Below, in pieces: positions 27,658-37,171 of a stretch of 64,000 bases of DNA. The first letter of the stretch is position 1. The number at the start of each line of letters is the position of its first letter. Made by a program: the position numbers and the translations under genes. The notes beneath the pieces were generated by a model. It was given only the letters and a program-made list of their open reading frames with translations, searched no databases and had not been told where the DNA came from. Location: assembly GCF_002355595.1 (NCBI RefSeq), contig NZ_AP017422.1:558001-622000 (forward strand), written 5' to 3'. This DNA is from Filimonas lacunae (lineage in GTDB: Bacteria; Bacteroidota; Bacteroidia; Chitinophagales; Chitinophagaceae).

Positions 27658-28512
27658 ATGAAACTGATCAGATTTGGCGAACTGAATAAGGAAAAAGCAG
27701 GCGTGTTAATAGACGGTAAAGCCTATGATGTATCGGCTATAGGAGAAGATTATAACGAACAGTTTTTTGAAACCGGTGGTGTAAGCCGCTTACAGGCTTT
27801 TGTAGAAAGCAATAAAGGCAACCTGCCTGCAATAGCAGAAGGTACGCGTTTAGGCAGTCCTATTGCCCGTCCTTCCAAGCTGGTATGTATTGGTTTAAAC
27901 TATGCGAACCATGCTAAGGAAACAGGCGCCGCTTTACCGCCTGAGCCGGTAGTGTTTATGAAGTCTACCACCGCACTGTGCGGACCTTTTGATAATATTA
28001 TGATACCCCGCAATTCTGTAAAAACAGATTGGGAGGTAGAACTGGCAGTAGTAATAGGCAAGAAGGCTTCTTATGTAGAAGAAGCAGAAGCGTTGGATTA
28101 TGTGGCTGGTTATGCTTTACACAACGATGTAAGCGAGCGCGAGTTTCAGTTAGAGCGTAATGGCACCTGGGATAAAGGGAAAGGTTGCGACACCTTTGCG
28201 CCTATAGGTCCCTGGCTGGTAACCAAAGATGAAGTGGCGGATGTAGATAACCTGCGTTTATGGTTAACGGTAAACGATAAAAAGATGCAGGATGGCAACA
28301 CGTCCGATTTCATCTTTAAAATACCTTTCCTGGTTTCTTATGTAAGCCAGTTTATGACATTGCTGCCAGGTGATGTTATTTCAACCGGTACTCCGGCAGG
28401 TGTTGGCCTGGGTATGAACCCACAGGTGTACCTGAAAGCAGGTGATGTGGTAACGCTGGGTATTGATGGATTAGGCGAAGCTACACAACATGTAATAGCC
28501 TGGAAAAAATAG
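27658..28512 (+). CDS. FAH-family hydrolase, probable 2,4-diketo-3-deoxy-L-fuconate hydrolase
   Basis: A 284-residue fumarylacetoacetase-fold protein. The C-terminal catalytic domain (from about 72) has IGLNYANHAKETG, metal ligands Glu126 and Glu128 in DWEVELAVVIG and Asp157 in HNDVSEREFQ, and GDVISTGTPAGVGLG. In the oxidative L-fucose route this enzyme cleaves the diketo acid to pyruvate and L-lactate. It sits 21 bp after the predicted producer of its substrate and 3 bp before the lactonase, within the operon. A close alternative label in databases is ureidoglycolate lyase, but no purine genes are near. Confidence 0.85.
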   Translation: MKLIRFGELNKEKAGVLIDGKAYDVSAIGEDYNEQFFETGGVSRLQAFVESNKGNLPAIAEGTRLGSPIARPSKLVCIGLNYANHAKETGAALPPEPVVFMKSTTALCGPFDNIMIPRNSVKTDWEVELAVVIGKKASYVEEAEALDYVAGYALHNDVSEREFQLERNGTWDKGKGCDTFAPIGPWLVTKDEVADVDNLRLWLTVNDKKMQDGNTSDFIFKIPFLVSYVSQFMTLLPGDVISTGTPAGVGLGMNPQVYLKAGDVVTLGIDGLGEATQHVIAWKK

Positions 28513-28515
28513 TAT

Positions 28516-29367
28516 ATGTCAGTAGCTACACCTATACCGCGAATTGATGCCCACCAGCATTTCTGGCAGTTTGATCCTGTGCGCGACAGCTGGATAACCG
28601 ATGATATGTCGGTGATTCAGCGCGACTTTTTTGCAGAACATCTGGCCCCTGTGCTGGAAGCCAACGGGTTTGATGGCAGTGTGCTGGTACAGGCCGATCA
28701 GTCTGAAGCACAGAATCATTTTATGTTGCAACAGGCCAACGGCCATCCTTTTATTAAAGGCATTGTGGGGTGGGTGGATTTGCAGGCTGCTGCTATTGCA
28801 GACAGGCTGGCTTACTTTAGCCATTACCCGCTGATAAAGGGTTTCAGACATGTGCTGCAGGGCGAAACTGACAGGCAACTGATGTTAAAGCCGGCTTTTA
28901 TGCATGGCATCAGTCAATTGCAACAGTATGGCTTTACATACGATGTTCTGATTTTTCCCGATCAGCTGCCTTATATACCGGAGCTGGCTAAGGCATTTCC
29001 TCAGCAGAAATTAGTGATAGATCATATAGCAAAACCTTACATTAAAAAGGGCGACATTGCGCAGTGGAAGAAAGATATGAAGCTGCTGGCGCAATGTCCC
29101 AATGTATGGTGCAAAGTATCCGGTATGGTAACAGAAGCCGATTGGGCTAATTGGAAAGAAGAAGACTTCCGCCCTTACCTGGATGTAGTTACCGAAGCCT
29201 TTGGCATGGAAAGGCTCATGTACGGATCGGACTGGCCCGTTTGCCAGGTAGCTGGTTCGTACGAAAAAATGTTGTCGATTGTACAGCATTACTATGCTTC
29301 TTTTTCACAACAGGAGCAGGCGTTATTTTTTGGGTTAAACGCCACCCGTTTTTATCAACTTGCTTAA
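28516..29367 (+). CDS. Amidohydrolase-superfamily lactonase (L-fuconolactonase type)
   Basis: A 283-residue metal-dependent hydrolase of the COG3618 group. Metal-binding HxH is seen at residues 13 and 15 (IDAHQHFW). Other family blocks are IKGFRHVLQGE, LVIDHIAKP and YGSDWPVC, the last carrying the catalytic Asp. It opens L-fuconolactone (or a related sugar lactone) to the free acid after the dehydrogenase step. The start at 28516 follows the FAH stop by 3 bp. Confidence 0.87.
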   Translation: MSVATPIPRIDAHQHFWQFDPVRDSWITDDMSVIQRDFFAEHLAPVLEANGFDGSVLVQADQSEAQNHFMLQQANGHPFIKGIVGWVDLQAAAIADRLAYFSHYPLIKGFRHVLQGETDRQLMLKPAFMHGISQLQQYGFTYDVLIFPDQLPYIPELAKAFPQQKLVIDHIAKPYIKKGDIAQWKKDMKLLAQCPNVWCKVSGMVTEADWANWKEEDFRPYLDVVTEAFGMERLMYGSDWPVCQVAGSYEKMLSIVQHYYASFSQQEQALFFGLNATRFYQLA

Positions 29368-29378
29368 ACGAACGCGCC

Positions 29379-30167
29379 ATGGATTTGCAGTTAACAAACA
29401 AAGTAATTATAGTAAGCGGTGGAGCTAAAGGCATTGGGGAAGGCATTGTAAAAGTGCTGGCCGCCGAAGGTGCTATACCGGTAATTGTGGGTAGAAACGA
29501 AAGTGATAATAAGGTGGTGCAGCAGGCGGTAGAAGCTGCGGGCGGCAAAGCCTTTCAGGTAGCTGCTGAGCTGAGCAACCCCGCTGAATGCGAAAAAGTG
29601 ATAGAAGCGGTAAAAGCAGCATTTGGCCGCATTGATGGGCTGGTGAACAATGCCGGTGTAAACGATGGGGTAGGGTTGGAGCATGGTAACTACGAACGTT
29701 TTATGGCCAGCCTGCACAAGAATGTAGTACACTACTATTTACTGGCGCATTTTGCTTTACCTGAACTGAAAAAATCGAAAGGTGCTATTGTAAATATTAC
29801 TTCCAAAACAGCCGAAACAGGCCAGGGCAATACTTCGGCTTATGCAGCAGCCAATGGCGGTCGTAATGCTTTAACGCGCGAATGGGCAGTAGAGCTGTTG
29901 AAATATGGTATTCGTGTAAACGCGGTAGTAGTAGCAGAATGCTGGACACCTGCCTATGCTACCTGGATTAAAACACTGGATAATCCCGAAGAAAAATTAC
30001 ACGAGATCAATAGCAAAATTCCTTTGGAAAACCGCATGACCACAGCAGAAGAGCTGGCCAATACCACGGCCTTTTTGTTGTCGCCACGGTCAAGCCACAC
30101 CACCGGCCAGTTAATTCATGTAGATGGTGGTTATGTGCATTTAGACAGGGCACTGGCTAATGCATAA
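29379..30167 (+). CDS. SDR dehydrogenase, L-fucose dehydrogenase type, with Asn in place of catalytic Lys
   Basis: A 262-residue SDR. The whole pattern (NNAGVNDGVGLE, SKTAETGQGNTS, LTREWAVEL and the end GGYVHLDRAL) matches the L-fucose dehydrogenases of oxidative pathways in Burkholderia-like bacteria. It has cofactor turn GGAKGIGEG, Ser142 and Tyr155, but the residue four after the Tyr is Asn159 (codon AAT at 29853-29855) instead of Lys. The Lys normally lowers the Tyr pKa, so catalysis may use another residue. The ATG at 29379 is preferred; a longer frame from 29151 would overlap the lactonase gene. It lies 11 bp after the lactonase gene. It would oxidise L-fucose to the lactone. Confidence 0.83.
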   Translation: MDLQLTNKVIIVSGGAKGIGEGIVKVLAAEGAIPVIVGRNESDNKVVQQAVEAAGGKAFQVAAELSNPAECEKVIEAVKAAFGRIDGLVNNAGVNDGVGLEHGNYERFMASLHKNVVHYYLLAHFALPELKKSKGAIVNITSKTAETGQGNTSAYAAANGGRNALTREWAVELLKYGIRVNAVVVAECWTPAYATWIKTLDNPEEKLHEINSKIPLENRMTTAEELANTTAFLLSPRSSHTTGQLIHVDGGYVHLDRALANA

Positions 30168-30207
30168 TAAAAATAATTCTCTATTACTTACTCTATAGCT
30201 TGTTACA

Positions 30208-31221
30208 ATGAAAGCGCTTGTTTGTACTACCCCGGGTAGTTTTGAATATAAGGAAATGGATATGCCTGTGCCGGAACCCGGCCATGTATTGCTGCGTATC
30301 AAACGTGTAGGTATTTGTGGTACCGATTTGCATGCGTTTGAAGGTACACAGCCTTATTTTGAATACCCGCGTATATTGGGGCACGAGCTGGCAGCAGATA
30401 TTGCTGATGTCAATGGTGCTGCCGGTTTGGTAGCAGGCGATAAGGTTACCTTAATCCCTTACTTTAACTGCGGTCATTGCATTGCCTGCCGCAGAGGCAA
30501 GCCCAACTGCTGCACCAGTATAAAGGTATGCGGTGTGCATGTAGATGGGGGCATGCGTGAATACCTGAATGTGCCGGCAGCTTCTTTAATACAGGGTGGT
30601 GGTTTGTCGTACGATGAACTGGCACTGGTAGAACCTTTAGCGATAGGCGCACATGGTGTAAGAAGGGCAGGGGTTGAACCTGGTGAATTTGTGCTGGTAA
30701 TAGGTGCAGGTCCAATAGGGCTGGGTATTGCAGAGTTTGCACGTATAGCCGGGGCTCATGTAATAGTAATGGATATTAACGAACAACGTTTACAGTTTTG
30801 TAAAGACAAGCTGGGTATACAACACGTGGTGCAGGCCAATGCACCGGATGTTACTGCACAGTTACAACAAATAACACATGGCGATATGCCTACCGTGGTA
30901 ATAGATGCCACTGGTAGCTTAAAGGCCATCAACAATGCTTTTCAATATATGGCACACGGTGCCAGGTATGTGCTGGTAGGTTTGCAAAAAGGGGAGATCA
31001 GTTTTAGCCATCCTGAATTTCACAAACGCGAAGCCACTTTAATGAGCAGCCGCAATGCCACCCGTGCCGATTTTAACCACGTGATTACCAGTATGAAAAA
31101 TGGCCTGGTAAATCCTGCAACCTATATTACTCATAGAGTTACGTTTTCACAAACCGCTTCTGAATTTAAAAACTGGATGAATCCCGCCAACGGGGTTATC
31201 AAAGCTATGGTGGAATTTTAA
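30208..31221 (+). CDS. Zinc-dependent medium-chain alcohol dehydrogenase
   Basis: A 337-residue MDR-family enzyme. Catalytic zinc ligands are Cys37 (GICGTDLH) and His59/Glu60 (LGHELA); the structural-zinc cysteines are at 88, 91, 94 and about 101-102 (NCGHCIACRRGKPNCC). The Rossmann turn GAGPIGLG follows near 168. It belongs to the threonine/sorbitol-dehydrogenase-like group that oxidises secondary alcohols of sugars or sugar acids. It is the last gene of the operon, 40 bp after the L-fucose dehydrogenase-like gene. Its specific step is unclear: it may duplicate the 4-dehydrogenase step, oxidise the first sugar, or process L-lactaldehyde or L-galactonate-like side products. Confidence 0.85.
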   Translation: MKALVCTTPGSFEYKEMDMPVPEPGHVLLRIKRVGICGTDLHAFEGTQPYFEYPRILGHELAADIADVNGAAGLVAGDKVTLIPYFNCGHCIACRRGKPNCCTSIKVCGVHVDGGMREYLNVPAASLIQGGGLSYDELALVEPLAIGAHGVRRAGVEPGEFVLVIGAGPIGLGIAEFARIAGAHVIVMDINEQRLQFCKDKLGIQHVVQANAPDVTAQLQQITHGDMPTVVIDATGSLKAINNAFQYMAHGARYVLVGLQKGEISFSHPEFHKREATLMSSRNATRADFNHVITSMKNGLVNPATYITHRVTFSQTASEFKNWMNPANGVIKAMVEF

Positions 31222-31639
31222 ACATTTCCTCCATAAAAGCAGGATACAGCAGGACAGTTGATGGGTTAATCTAGCTATCTTTACCGCGTCAAGGAAATGT
31301 TAAAAGAATTGACGAGGATGTAACCGATTGCTGATTTTCCGACAAGACGATTTTTATTAACTGCTTTTTCAACTGTTTTAGCTGTATGAAACCGAAGCCA
31401 TTCTATCCCGTAAAGCCACCTGGTATTATTGCATCGCGTAAGCGAACTCATTTATCTTTTCTATTTACACATTGCGGTATGTATTGTTAATGCTGTAAAC
31501 CGGTAACTGCTGGTTTATACATTGCTATACCCATAGGTGAATAGAATTGTTGTGCGAAGTGCAGAGGGTATGCTCATACCGTCCTGGTAATGTATTGTAA
31601 ACACTCATCAAAATAACCCAACCTCACACTGTTTGTATT
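31222..31639 (+). promoter_or_regulatory. Gene-free regulatory region before the fasciclin-SusCD array
   Basis: A 418-bp stretch without a credible gene. It holds a promoter-like TATCTTTA (31276-31283), one base off the TAnnTTTG consensus, with a TTG at 31258-31260. An operator-like GTAACCGATTGC follows at 31320-31331. The rest is AT-rich with no clear hairpin. If transcription starts near 31290, the leader would be about 350 bases, long enough for post-transcriptional control. Confidence 0.4.
31320..31331 (+). promoter_or_regulatory. Variant LacI-type operator-like site
   Basis: GTAACCGATTGC, a 12-bp semi-palindrome with central CG. On the other strand it reads GCAATCGGTTAC, resembling the 13-bp element upstream of the first SusC and of lacI but with one extra central base. 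Its position about 35 bp downstream of a promoter-like TATCTTTA would suit repression. Confidence 0.4.
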
Positions 31640-33859
31640 ATGAACAGATTCCTTAAACGCTTGCTATTTCTGTCTGCATTGCTGTGCCTGATGGTGAACT
31701 GTCGAAAAAAGACATGGGACGATTTTTACGAACGTCCCGACTCACTGGAATCCCCTATTTACCAGGTGTTGCAGTCAAAAGGTAATTTTAATCATATGCT
31801 TTCCTGCATTGATAAAGCAGGATATAAAAGCACATTAAGTTCGGCGGGGTACTGGACTTTGTTTGCGCCAACAGATGAAGCCTTCCAAACTTATTTTACC
31901 ACCAGTGGCATTTCCGGTGTGGATAAAATGGATTCTGCAACAGCACGCCAGATAGTGCGTTACTGTTTGATATACAATTCTTTTAATCAAAGTAACCTGG
32001 ATGATTACCAGGCGCCTACCGGCTGGCAGGCAGATATTGCTTTTCGTCGCAGAACGGCTTACTACGATTTGTTTGATACCGTAAATGTAGCTGGCAACAG
32101 AATGGTAACTATTGCTGCCAATAGAAATGGTTATTATCTGTCATCAGATAATAACAATAAGTATATCACTTATTTCACTACTCCTTATTTCACTTATGCT
32201 GGTTTAACAGCGAAAGACTATAATTATTTCTATCCCAATACCACCTTTACAGGCCTGAATGTAATGGACGCCACTATTACGGGGGCAGATATTGCCGCAG
32301 AAAATGGAACTATACATATAGTGGATAAGGTGCTGATTACACAGCCGAGTATTGATAAATACCTGGCTGCCAAAACAGAGTACAGTGTATTCAGAAACCT
32401 GATGGAACGTTTCCTGGTAAACTATACGGTGAATGCCGATGCTACCGACAGGTATAATGTATTGTATGGCAGTGCTGATAAAGTATATGCAAAGTTGTTT
32501 AGTGGCAGTCTCGCCTTTTCGCCCAACAACGAAAACTATCTGAAACAACAGGATAATGATGGCCAGGCCAACTGCTGGACGCTTTTTGCGCCTAAGAATG
32601 AACCGCTGGTTGATTATTTAAAAAGCGTGATACTGGAACATTACAATAATGATACAGCCAACCTGCGTTTGTTGCCTACACAAATCATCACCGATTTTGT
32701 AAACGCGCATATGTTTCAAACACCGGTATGGCCTACTAAGTTTTCCGGAGCATCCAGCTTCCTGAACGAAGATGCCCGCTTTGATGCTTCTGCTGATATT
32801 ATTGACAAGAAAATTTTAAGTAACGGATTTTTTTACGGAACCAGCAAGGTGCAAAACTCCGATCTTTTTTCAACGGTGTATGCACGTCCTTACCTCGATC
32901 CTAAATATACTTTAATGACGAGGTTGCTGAACGAAGAGCTGAAATCACTAATCACGAATAGAAACATGCGTTACACCGTGTTTATGATGAGCGACAAGGT
33001 ATTGAACGAGCTGGGTTTTGACTATAGCACACAAACCAGCAGCTGGGTATGTAATAACCTGGCATCACTGGGTTATTCCGATCCTAAAGGTGCTTTACTG
33101 CGCATACTCAACATGAGCATAGTGCCTAAAGCAAGAGAAGAATTAACAAGTGTTGCCGGCAGCGGTATAGCAGAAGGATATGGCGGGGAAATGATACGCT
33201 ATAACAACGGGCAGGTATTTGCCGCAGGTAACATTGATAGCAGCCGCTTTGTGAATGTGGTAGGCTCTAAAGTAATGACCAATGGTACTGTGTTTTATAC
33301 CGATGGCCTGCTTTATTTCAGTACCAAACCTGTAGGCAAGCGGATAGCGGACCTGGCAACGGATGCGAGTTCACCTTATTATAATTTTTATCAGTATTTA
33401 CAAAACTCTACACTGTTTACACCTGCCACCTATGCTATCAGTGGTGTTGCGTTAGGCTTTATAGGTAGCTTTTTAATTCCTGACAACGCGGCTATTGTGG
33501 CAGCGGTGAATGCTGGCTTACTTCCCGGAACAGGAACAGCGCCTAACAAAGTGCCCAATTTTGCGCCAACAGATGCTACTGAAAAAGACATGGTTGCCAA
33601 GTTTATACAGTATCACATTATTAAGAAAGCGGTAATAGCGAACGGTACCAATAATGCAGAAACAGGCGAATCGTTATACAGATCATTACTTACAGATAAG
33701 GTTGGTTATGTTTCTATACAGGATCCGGGAGGAGATGCCAACCTGTATTTCAAGGATGATAATGGCCGCAGTGCCGCTATTAACCCAGCTTACAGCTATA
33801 TCCTGGCCGACAGGATGGTGATCCATTCCTTATCAAACTATCTACAATATTCTAATTGA
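31640..33859 (+). CDS. Large fasciclin (FAS1) domain lipoprotein
   Basis: A 739-residue surface or periplasmic lipoprotein (signal peptide then Cys21 in LMVNC). It holds about four FAS1 repeats. The H1-type motif is visible as YWTLFAPTDEAF (71-82), CWTLFAPKNEPL (312-323) and the degenerate YTVFMMSDKVL (about 445-455). H2-like segments are NGTIHIVDKVL (222-232), NGFFYGTSKVQ and NGTVFYTDGLLYF, with a last one ending MVIHSLSNYL. FAS1 domains mediate adhesion or carbohydrate binding in other proteins, but no function is established for these SusCD-linked versions. The gene starts the array and ends 12 bp before the second SusC gene. By position it may be a surface glycan-binding partner comparable to SusE/SusF. 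Confidence 0.85.
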   Translation: MNRFLKRLLFLSALLCLMVNCRKKTWDDFYERPDSLESPIYQVLQSKGNFNHMLSCIDKAGYKSTLSSAGYWTLFAPTDEAFQTYFTTSGISGVDKMDSATARQIVRYCLIYNSFNQSNLDDYQAPTGWQADIAFRRRTAYYDLFDTVNVAGNRMVTIAANRNGYYLSSDNNNKYITYFTTPYFTYAGLTAKDYNYFYPNTTFTGLNVMDATITGADIAAENGTIHIVDKVLITQPSIDKYLAAKTEYSVFRNLMERFLVNYTVNADATDRYNVLYGSADKVYAKLFSGSLAFSPNNENYLKQQDNDGQANCWTLFAPKNEPLVDYLKSVILEHYNNDTANLRLLPTQIITDFVNAHMFQTPVWPTKFSGASSFLNEDARFDASADIIDKKILSNGFFYGTSKVQNSDLFSTVYARPYLDPKYTLMTRLLNEELKSLITNRNMRYTVFMMSDKVLNELGFDYSTQTSSWVCNNLASLGYSDPKGALLRILNMSIVPKAREELTSVAGSGIAEGYGGEMIRYNNGQVFAAGNIDSSRFVNVVGSKVMTNGTVFYTDGLLYFSTKPVGKRIADLATDASSPYYNFYQYLQNSTLFTPATYAISGVALGFIGSFLIPDNAAIVAAVNAGLLPGTGTAPNKVPNFAPTDATEKDMVAKFIQYHIIKKAVIANGTNNAETGESLYRSLLTDKVGYVSIQDPGGDANLYFKDDNGRSAAINPAYSYILADRMVIHSLSNYLQYSN

Positions 33860-33871
33860 TAATACAGGTAA

Positions 33872-36800
33872 ATGATATATATGTTGAAAAGAATTGTTCC
33901 TGTTATCTATACACTGCTGCTACTGTGCTGCTTTATGCCTGTGCAACGGATATATGCGCAGAATGCGGCCGAGCCCATAACCCTGGTACGTGGAAAGGTA
34001 ATTAATGCAAAAGATAAAACGCCTATTGATGGCGCACTGGTGGCCGAAATTGATAAAGACGACCGGATTATTAAAGGCGTAACTACCGATTTGGAAGGTA
34101 ACTATGCTTTAAAAGTATCTAACCCTAAAAACAGGATCTCGGTAGCATTCATTGGCTACAAATCGGAGGTTTCGTCAATAGGCGGTAAGGCGGTACACAA
34201 CTTCCAGTTAACGCATTCCGGTAAAGACATGGATGAGGTAATTGTGGTAGCGGATAAAAAGAATAACAATGGTATGATGTCGATATCCGACAAATACCGT
34301 ACTACAGCTGCGGCATCTATCAGCGCCAAAGAAATGGAAGAGATGCAGGCCAGCTCTATTGATCAGGCTTTGCAGGGAAGGTTACCAGGTGTGGACATTA
34401 CAGCAGCTTCCGGTGACCCTGGTGCGGCTATGTCTATTAAAATACGTGGTACGGCTTCTATTAACTCTAACGATAACCCGTTGATTGTAGTAGATGGTAT
34501 GCCTTACGAAACATCAGTGCCTTCTGACTTTAACTTTGGTACGGCTGATGAACAAGGCTACGCGTCGTTACTGAATATTGCACCTTCGGATATTAAAGAT
34601 ATTACCGTGCTGAAAGATGCGGCCGCTACTGCGGTATGGGGTTCGCAGGCAGCCAGCGGGGTGTTAATCATCAATACCAAGCGTGGTGCAATGGGCAGTC
34701 CTTCTCTTACTTATACCATGAAGGCGTCCCTCACTTTTGCGCCAAAGGCTATTCCCATGTTAAATGGCGATCAGTATTCTACCCTGATGCCCGAAATGGT
34801 GATGAACCGTAACGGATCACCGTTGAACACGCAAACACAAAAAGAATTTTCTTACGATCCTACCGATCCTTACTGGTATTATAATTACAGCAATAACACG
34901 AACTGGGTAGAAGCTATTACCCGCATGGGCTATGTACAGGATCATAACCTGTCTATGTCAGGTGGTGGACAAAAAGCAAAGTATTATGCTTCGGTAGGTT
35001 ACTATGATTATAAAGGTATTACCATTGGAACGGGCTTAACCCGGATGAATGCGCGTATTAACCTCGATTATAACGTATCTGACCGCATCCGCTTCCGTTC
35101 CGATTTATCTTATACCCATAGCAATACGGCACGTAACTATGTAAATAACACAGATGGCTCTGATGGTATCCGTAACATCGCTTACCTGAAAATGCCCAAC
35201 ATGTCTATTTACGAGTATGATAAATACGGCAACCTTACGCCTAACTATTTATCGCCTGTAGCTAATACGCAAGGCTATTATCCAGGCACCTACAACCCGT
35301 TGGCGATGGCAGAAACGGCTATTAACAAAATTATAGGTGAACGTATAGTGCCCCACTTTAATCTGCAATACGACATCAAGCCTAAAAGGCTGATGCTGGT
35401 GTCAGATGTGCAGTTTGATATTAATAATACCAAAAACAATACGTTTTTACCACAGGAAGCAACCGGACGCCCTTGGATAGAAACTACGGTAAACCGCGCA
35501 TACGATGGGGATGGCGATGCATTTAGCGTGCAAACCAAAACCTCGTTAAGCTATACACCGGAGCTTTCAGAAGATCATTCCGCCTCGTTCTTTACTTCTT
35601 TAATGACGAGTGATTATAAATATGTATCGCACCAGTCGCAAACAGCCAATATCGCTTCTTCTGTAACGCAGGATCCTTCTGTGCCGGGCCGTACTTCCGG
35701 AACAGGTCTGGCTATTGGCTCCAGCCAAACACAAACACGTACAGTAGGCTTGTTGTTTAGCGGTCAGTACGATTATAAAAAGCGTTATATCATCAATGGT
35801 AGTATCAGGGGCGATGGTAACTCCCGTTTTGGTCCTAACCACCGCTACGGTTTGTTCCCGGCAGTGTCTACCCGTTGGAGGGCAGCTGACGAACCGTTTC
35901 TGGCAAAAGCACATGCTAAATGGATGGATGACTTTAGTGTGCGTGCAAGCTACGGCCATAGCGGACGGGCGCCTAAATATGATTATACTTTTTACAATAC
36001 CTATAGCTCTTATAACTTTACCTACCTGGGGCAATCGGCTGTGTTCCCTTCTGCCATGCGCCTGAACGATCTGCGTTGGGAAGTGAATAAAGGCTTGAAC
36101 CTTGGCTTTAACCTGTCGATGTTTCAGCGCAGAATAATGGTTGATCTGGATTTTTACCGCAACCGTATTTCTGACATGTTCTACAGCGATTTACAAATAC
36201 CTACTTATTCCGGGTTTAATACCGTGGATATGAACGTAGGTACGATGGATAACCAGGGATGGGAGTTAGGTTTAACGGCAACAGTGATCAGGAAAAAGGA
36301 TATTACCCTGGACCTGAATTTCAACATATCCCACAACGATAACGTCATCCGCGAAATTTCAGAATTCTACCCTAAAGAAAGCGGTAGTGTTACTGCCAAC
36401 GGTTCTTATAAATCGATATTACAGGTAGGTAACCCGTTTGGTTCTTTCTATGGTTATCGCTACAAAGGTGTGTATAAAGACAAAGCTTCTACCATTGCAA
36501 GAGACAAAGGTGGAAAGCCGATTGTGGGTCCTAATGGCCAAACGGTATACATGCGCTTTAACTATCCTTCAACGGATTATGTGTTCCAGCCGGGCGATGC
36601 TATGTATGAAGATGTTAACCACGATGGTACTATTAACTATATGGATGTGGTGTATCTGGGTAATGGTAACCCTAAGTTCAGTGGCGGTTTTGGTGCAACG
36701 CTTACATTAAAGCGCAACCTCAAAATAACGGCCTTCTTTAACTACCGTATGGGTGCTGACGTAATTAACAGCACTAAAATGACCACCACCAACATGTATG

Positions 36801-37171
36801 GCTACAGCAACCAAAGTACTGCTACCTTAAGAAGGTGGAGGAAAGAAGGGGATGTTACCGATATGCCACGTGCTTTATACGCTTCCGGCTACAACTGGCT
36901 GGGTAGCGACCGGTATGTGGAAGATGCGTCTTTTGTGCGTTTACGCACAGTAACTGCCAGGTATACACTGCCACAGGATATAGTAAGTAAGCTGCATCTG
37001 AAAGCGTTAAGCGCTTACATCACGGCAGAAAACCTGCTCACTTTCACCAGATACACAGGGCAAGATCCTGAGGTAACGCTGAAAGGCAGTGATCCTTTCC
37101 GTGTGGCTACCGATTACAGTATGACGCCGCCACCCATGATTTTTACATTTGGTTTAACCACTACATTCTAA
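33872..37171 (+). CDS. SusC-like TonB-dependent transporter (second pair)
   Basis: A 1,099-residue receptor. The signal peptide ends near RIYAQ, followed by a carboxypeptidase-regulatory-like domain (LVRGKVINAKDKTPIDGALV), the plug (LIVVDGMPYETSVPSDF; DAAATAVWGSQAASGVLIIN) and the barrel, ending FTFGLTTTF. The cargo is unknown, but the array lies inside the pectin region. An alternative ATG nine bases later (33881) would also keep the signal peptide. Its stop codon directly abuts the start codon of the susD-like gene. Confidence 0.94.
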   Translation: MIYMLKRIVPVIYTLLLLCCFMPVQRIYAQNAAEPITLVRGKVINAKDKTPIDGALVAEIDKDDRIIKGVTTDLEGNYALKVSNPKNRISVAFIGYKSEVSSIGGKAVHNFQLTHSGKDMDEVIVVADKKNNNGMMSISDKYRTTAAASISAKEMEEMQASSIDQALQGRLPGVDITAASGDPGAAMSIKIRGTASINSNDNPLIVVDGMPYETSVPSDFNFGTADEQGYASLLNIAPSDIKDITVLKDAAATAVWGSQAASGVLIINTKRGAMGSPSLTYTMKASLTFAPKAIPMLNGDQYSTLMPEMVMNRNGSPLNTQTQKEFSYDPTDPYWYYNYSNNTNWVEAITRMGYVQDHNLSMSGGGQKAKYYASVGYYDYKGITIGTGLTRMNARINLDYNVSDRIRFRSDLSYTHSNTARNYVNNTDGSDGIRNIAYLKMPNMSIYEYDKYGNLTPNYLSPVANTQGYYPGTYNPLAMAETAINKIIGERIVPHFNLQYDIKPKRLMLVSDVQFDINNTKNNTFLPQEATGRPWIETTVNRAYDGDGDAFSVQTKTSLSYTPELSEDHSASFFTSLMTSDYKYVSHQSQTANIASSVTQDPSVPGRTSGTGLAIGSSQTQTRTVGLLFSGQYDYKKRYIINGSIRGDGNSRFGPNHRYGLFPAVSTRWRAADEPFLAKAHAKWMDDFSVRASYGHSGRAPKYDYTFYNTYSSYNFTYLGQSAVFPSAMRLNDLRWEVNKGLNLGFNLSMFQRRIMVDLDFYRNRISDMFYSDLQIPTYSGFNTVDMNVGTMDNQGWELGLTATVIRKKDITLDLNFNISHNDNVIREISEFYPKESGSVTANGSYKSILQVGNPFGSFYGYRYKGVYKDKASTIARDKGGKPIVGPNGQTVYMRFNYPSTDYVFQPGDAMYEDVNHDGTINYMDVVYLGNGNPKFSGGFGATLTLKRNLKITAFFNYRMGADVINSTKMTTTNMYGYSNQSTATLRRWRKEGDVTDMPRALYASGYNWLGSDRYVEDASFVRLRTVTARYTLPQDIVSKLHLKALSAYITAENLLTFTRYTGQDPEVTLKGSDPFRVATDYSMTPPPMIFTFGLTTTF

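Noticed and set aside
29151-29378. Extended start of the L-fucose dehydrogenase-like gene
   Set aside because: It would overlap the lactonase gene by over 200 bp; the ATG at 29379 matches the family N-terminus.
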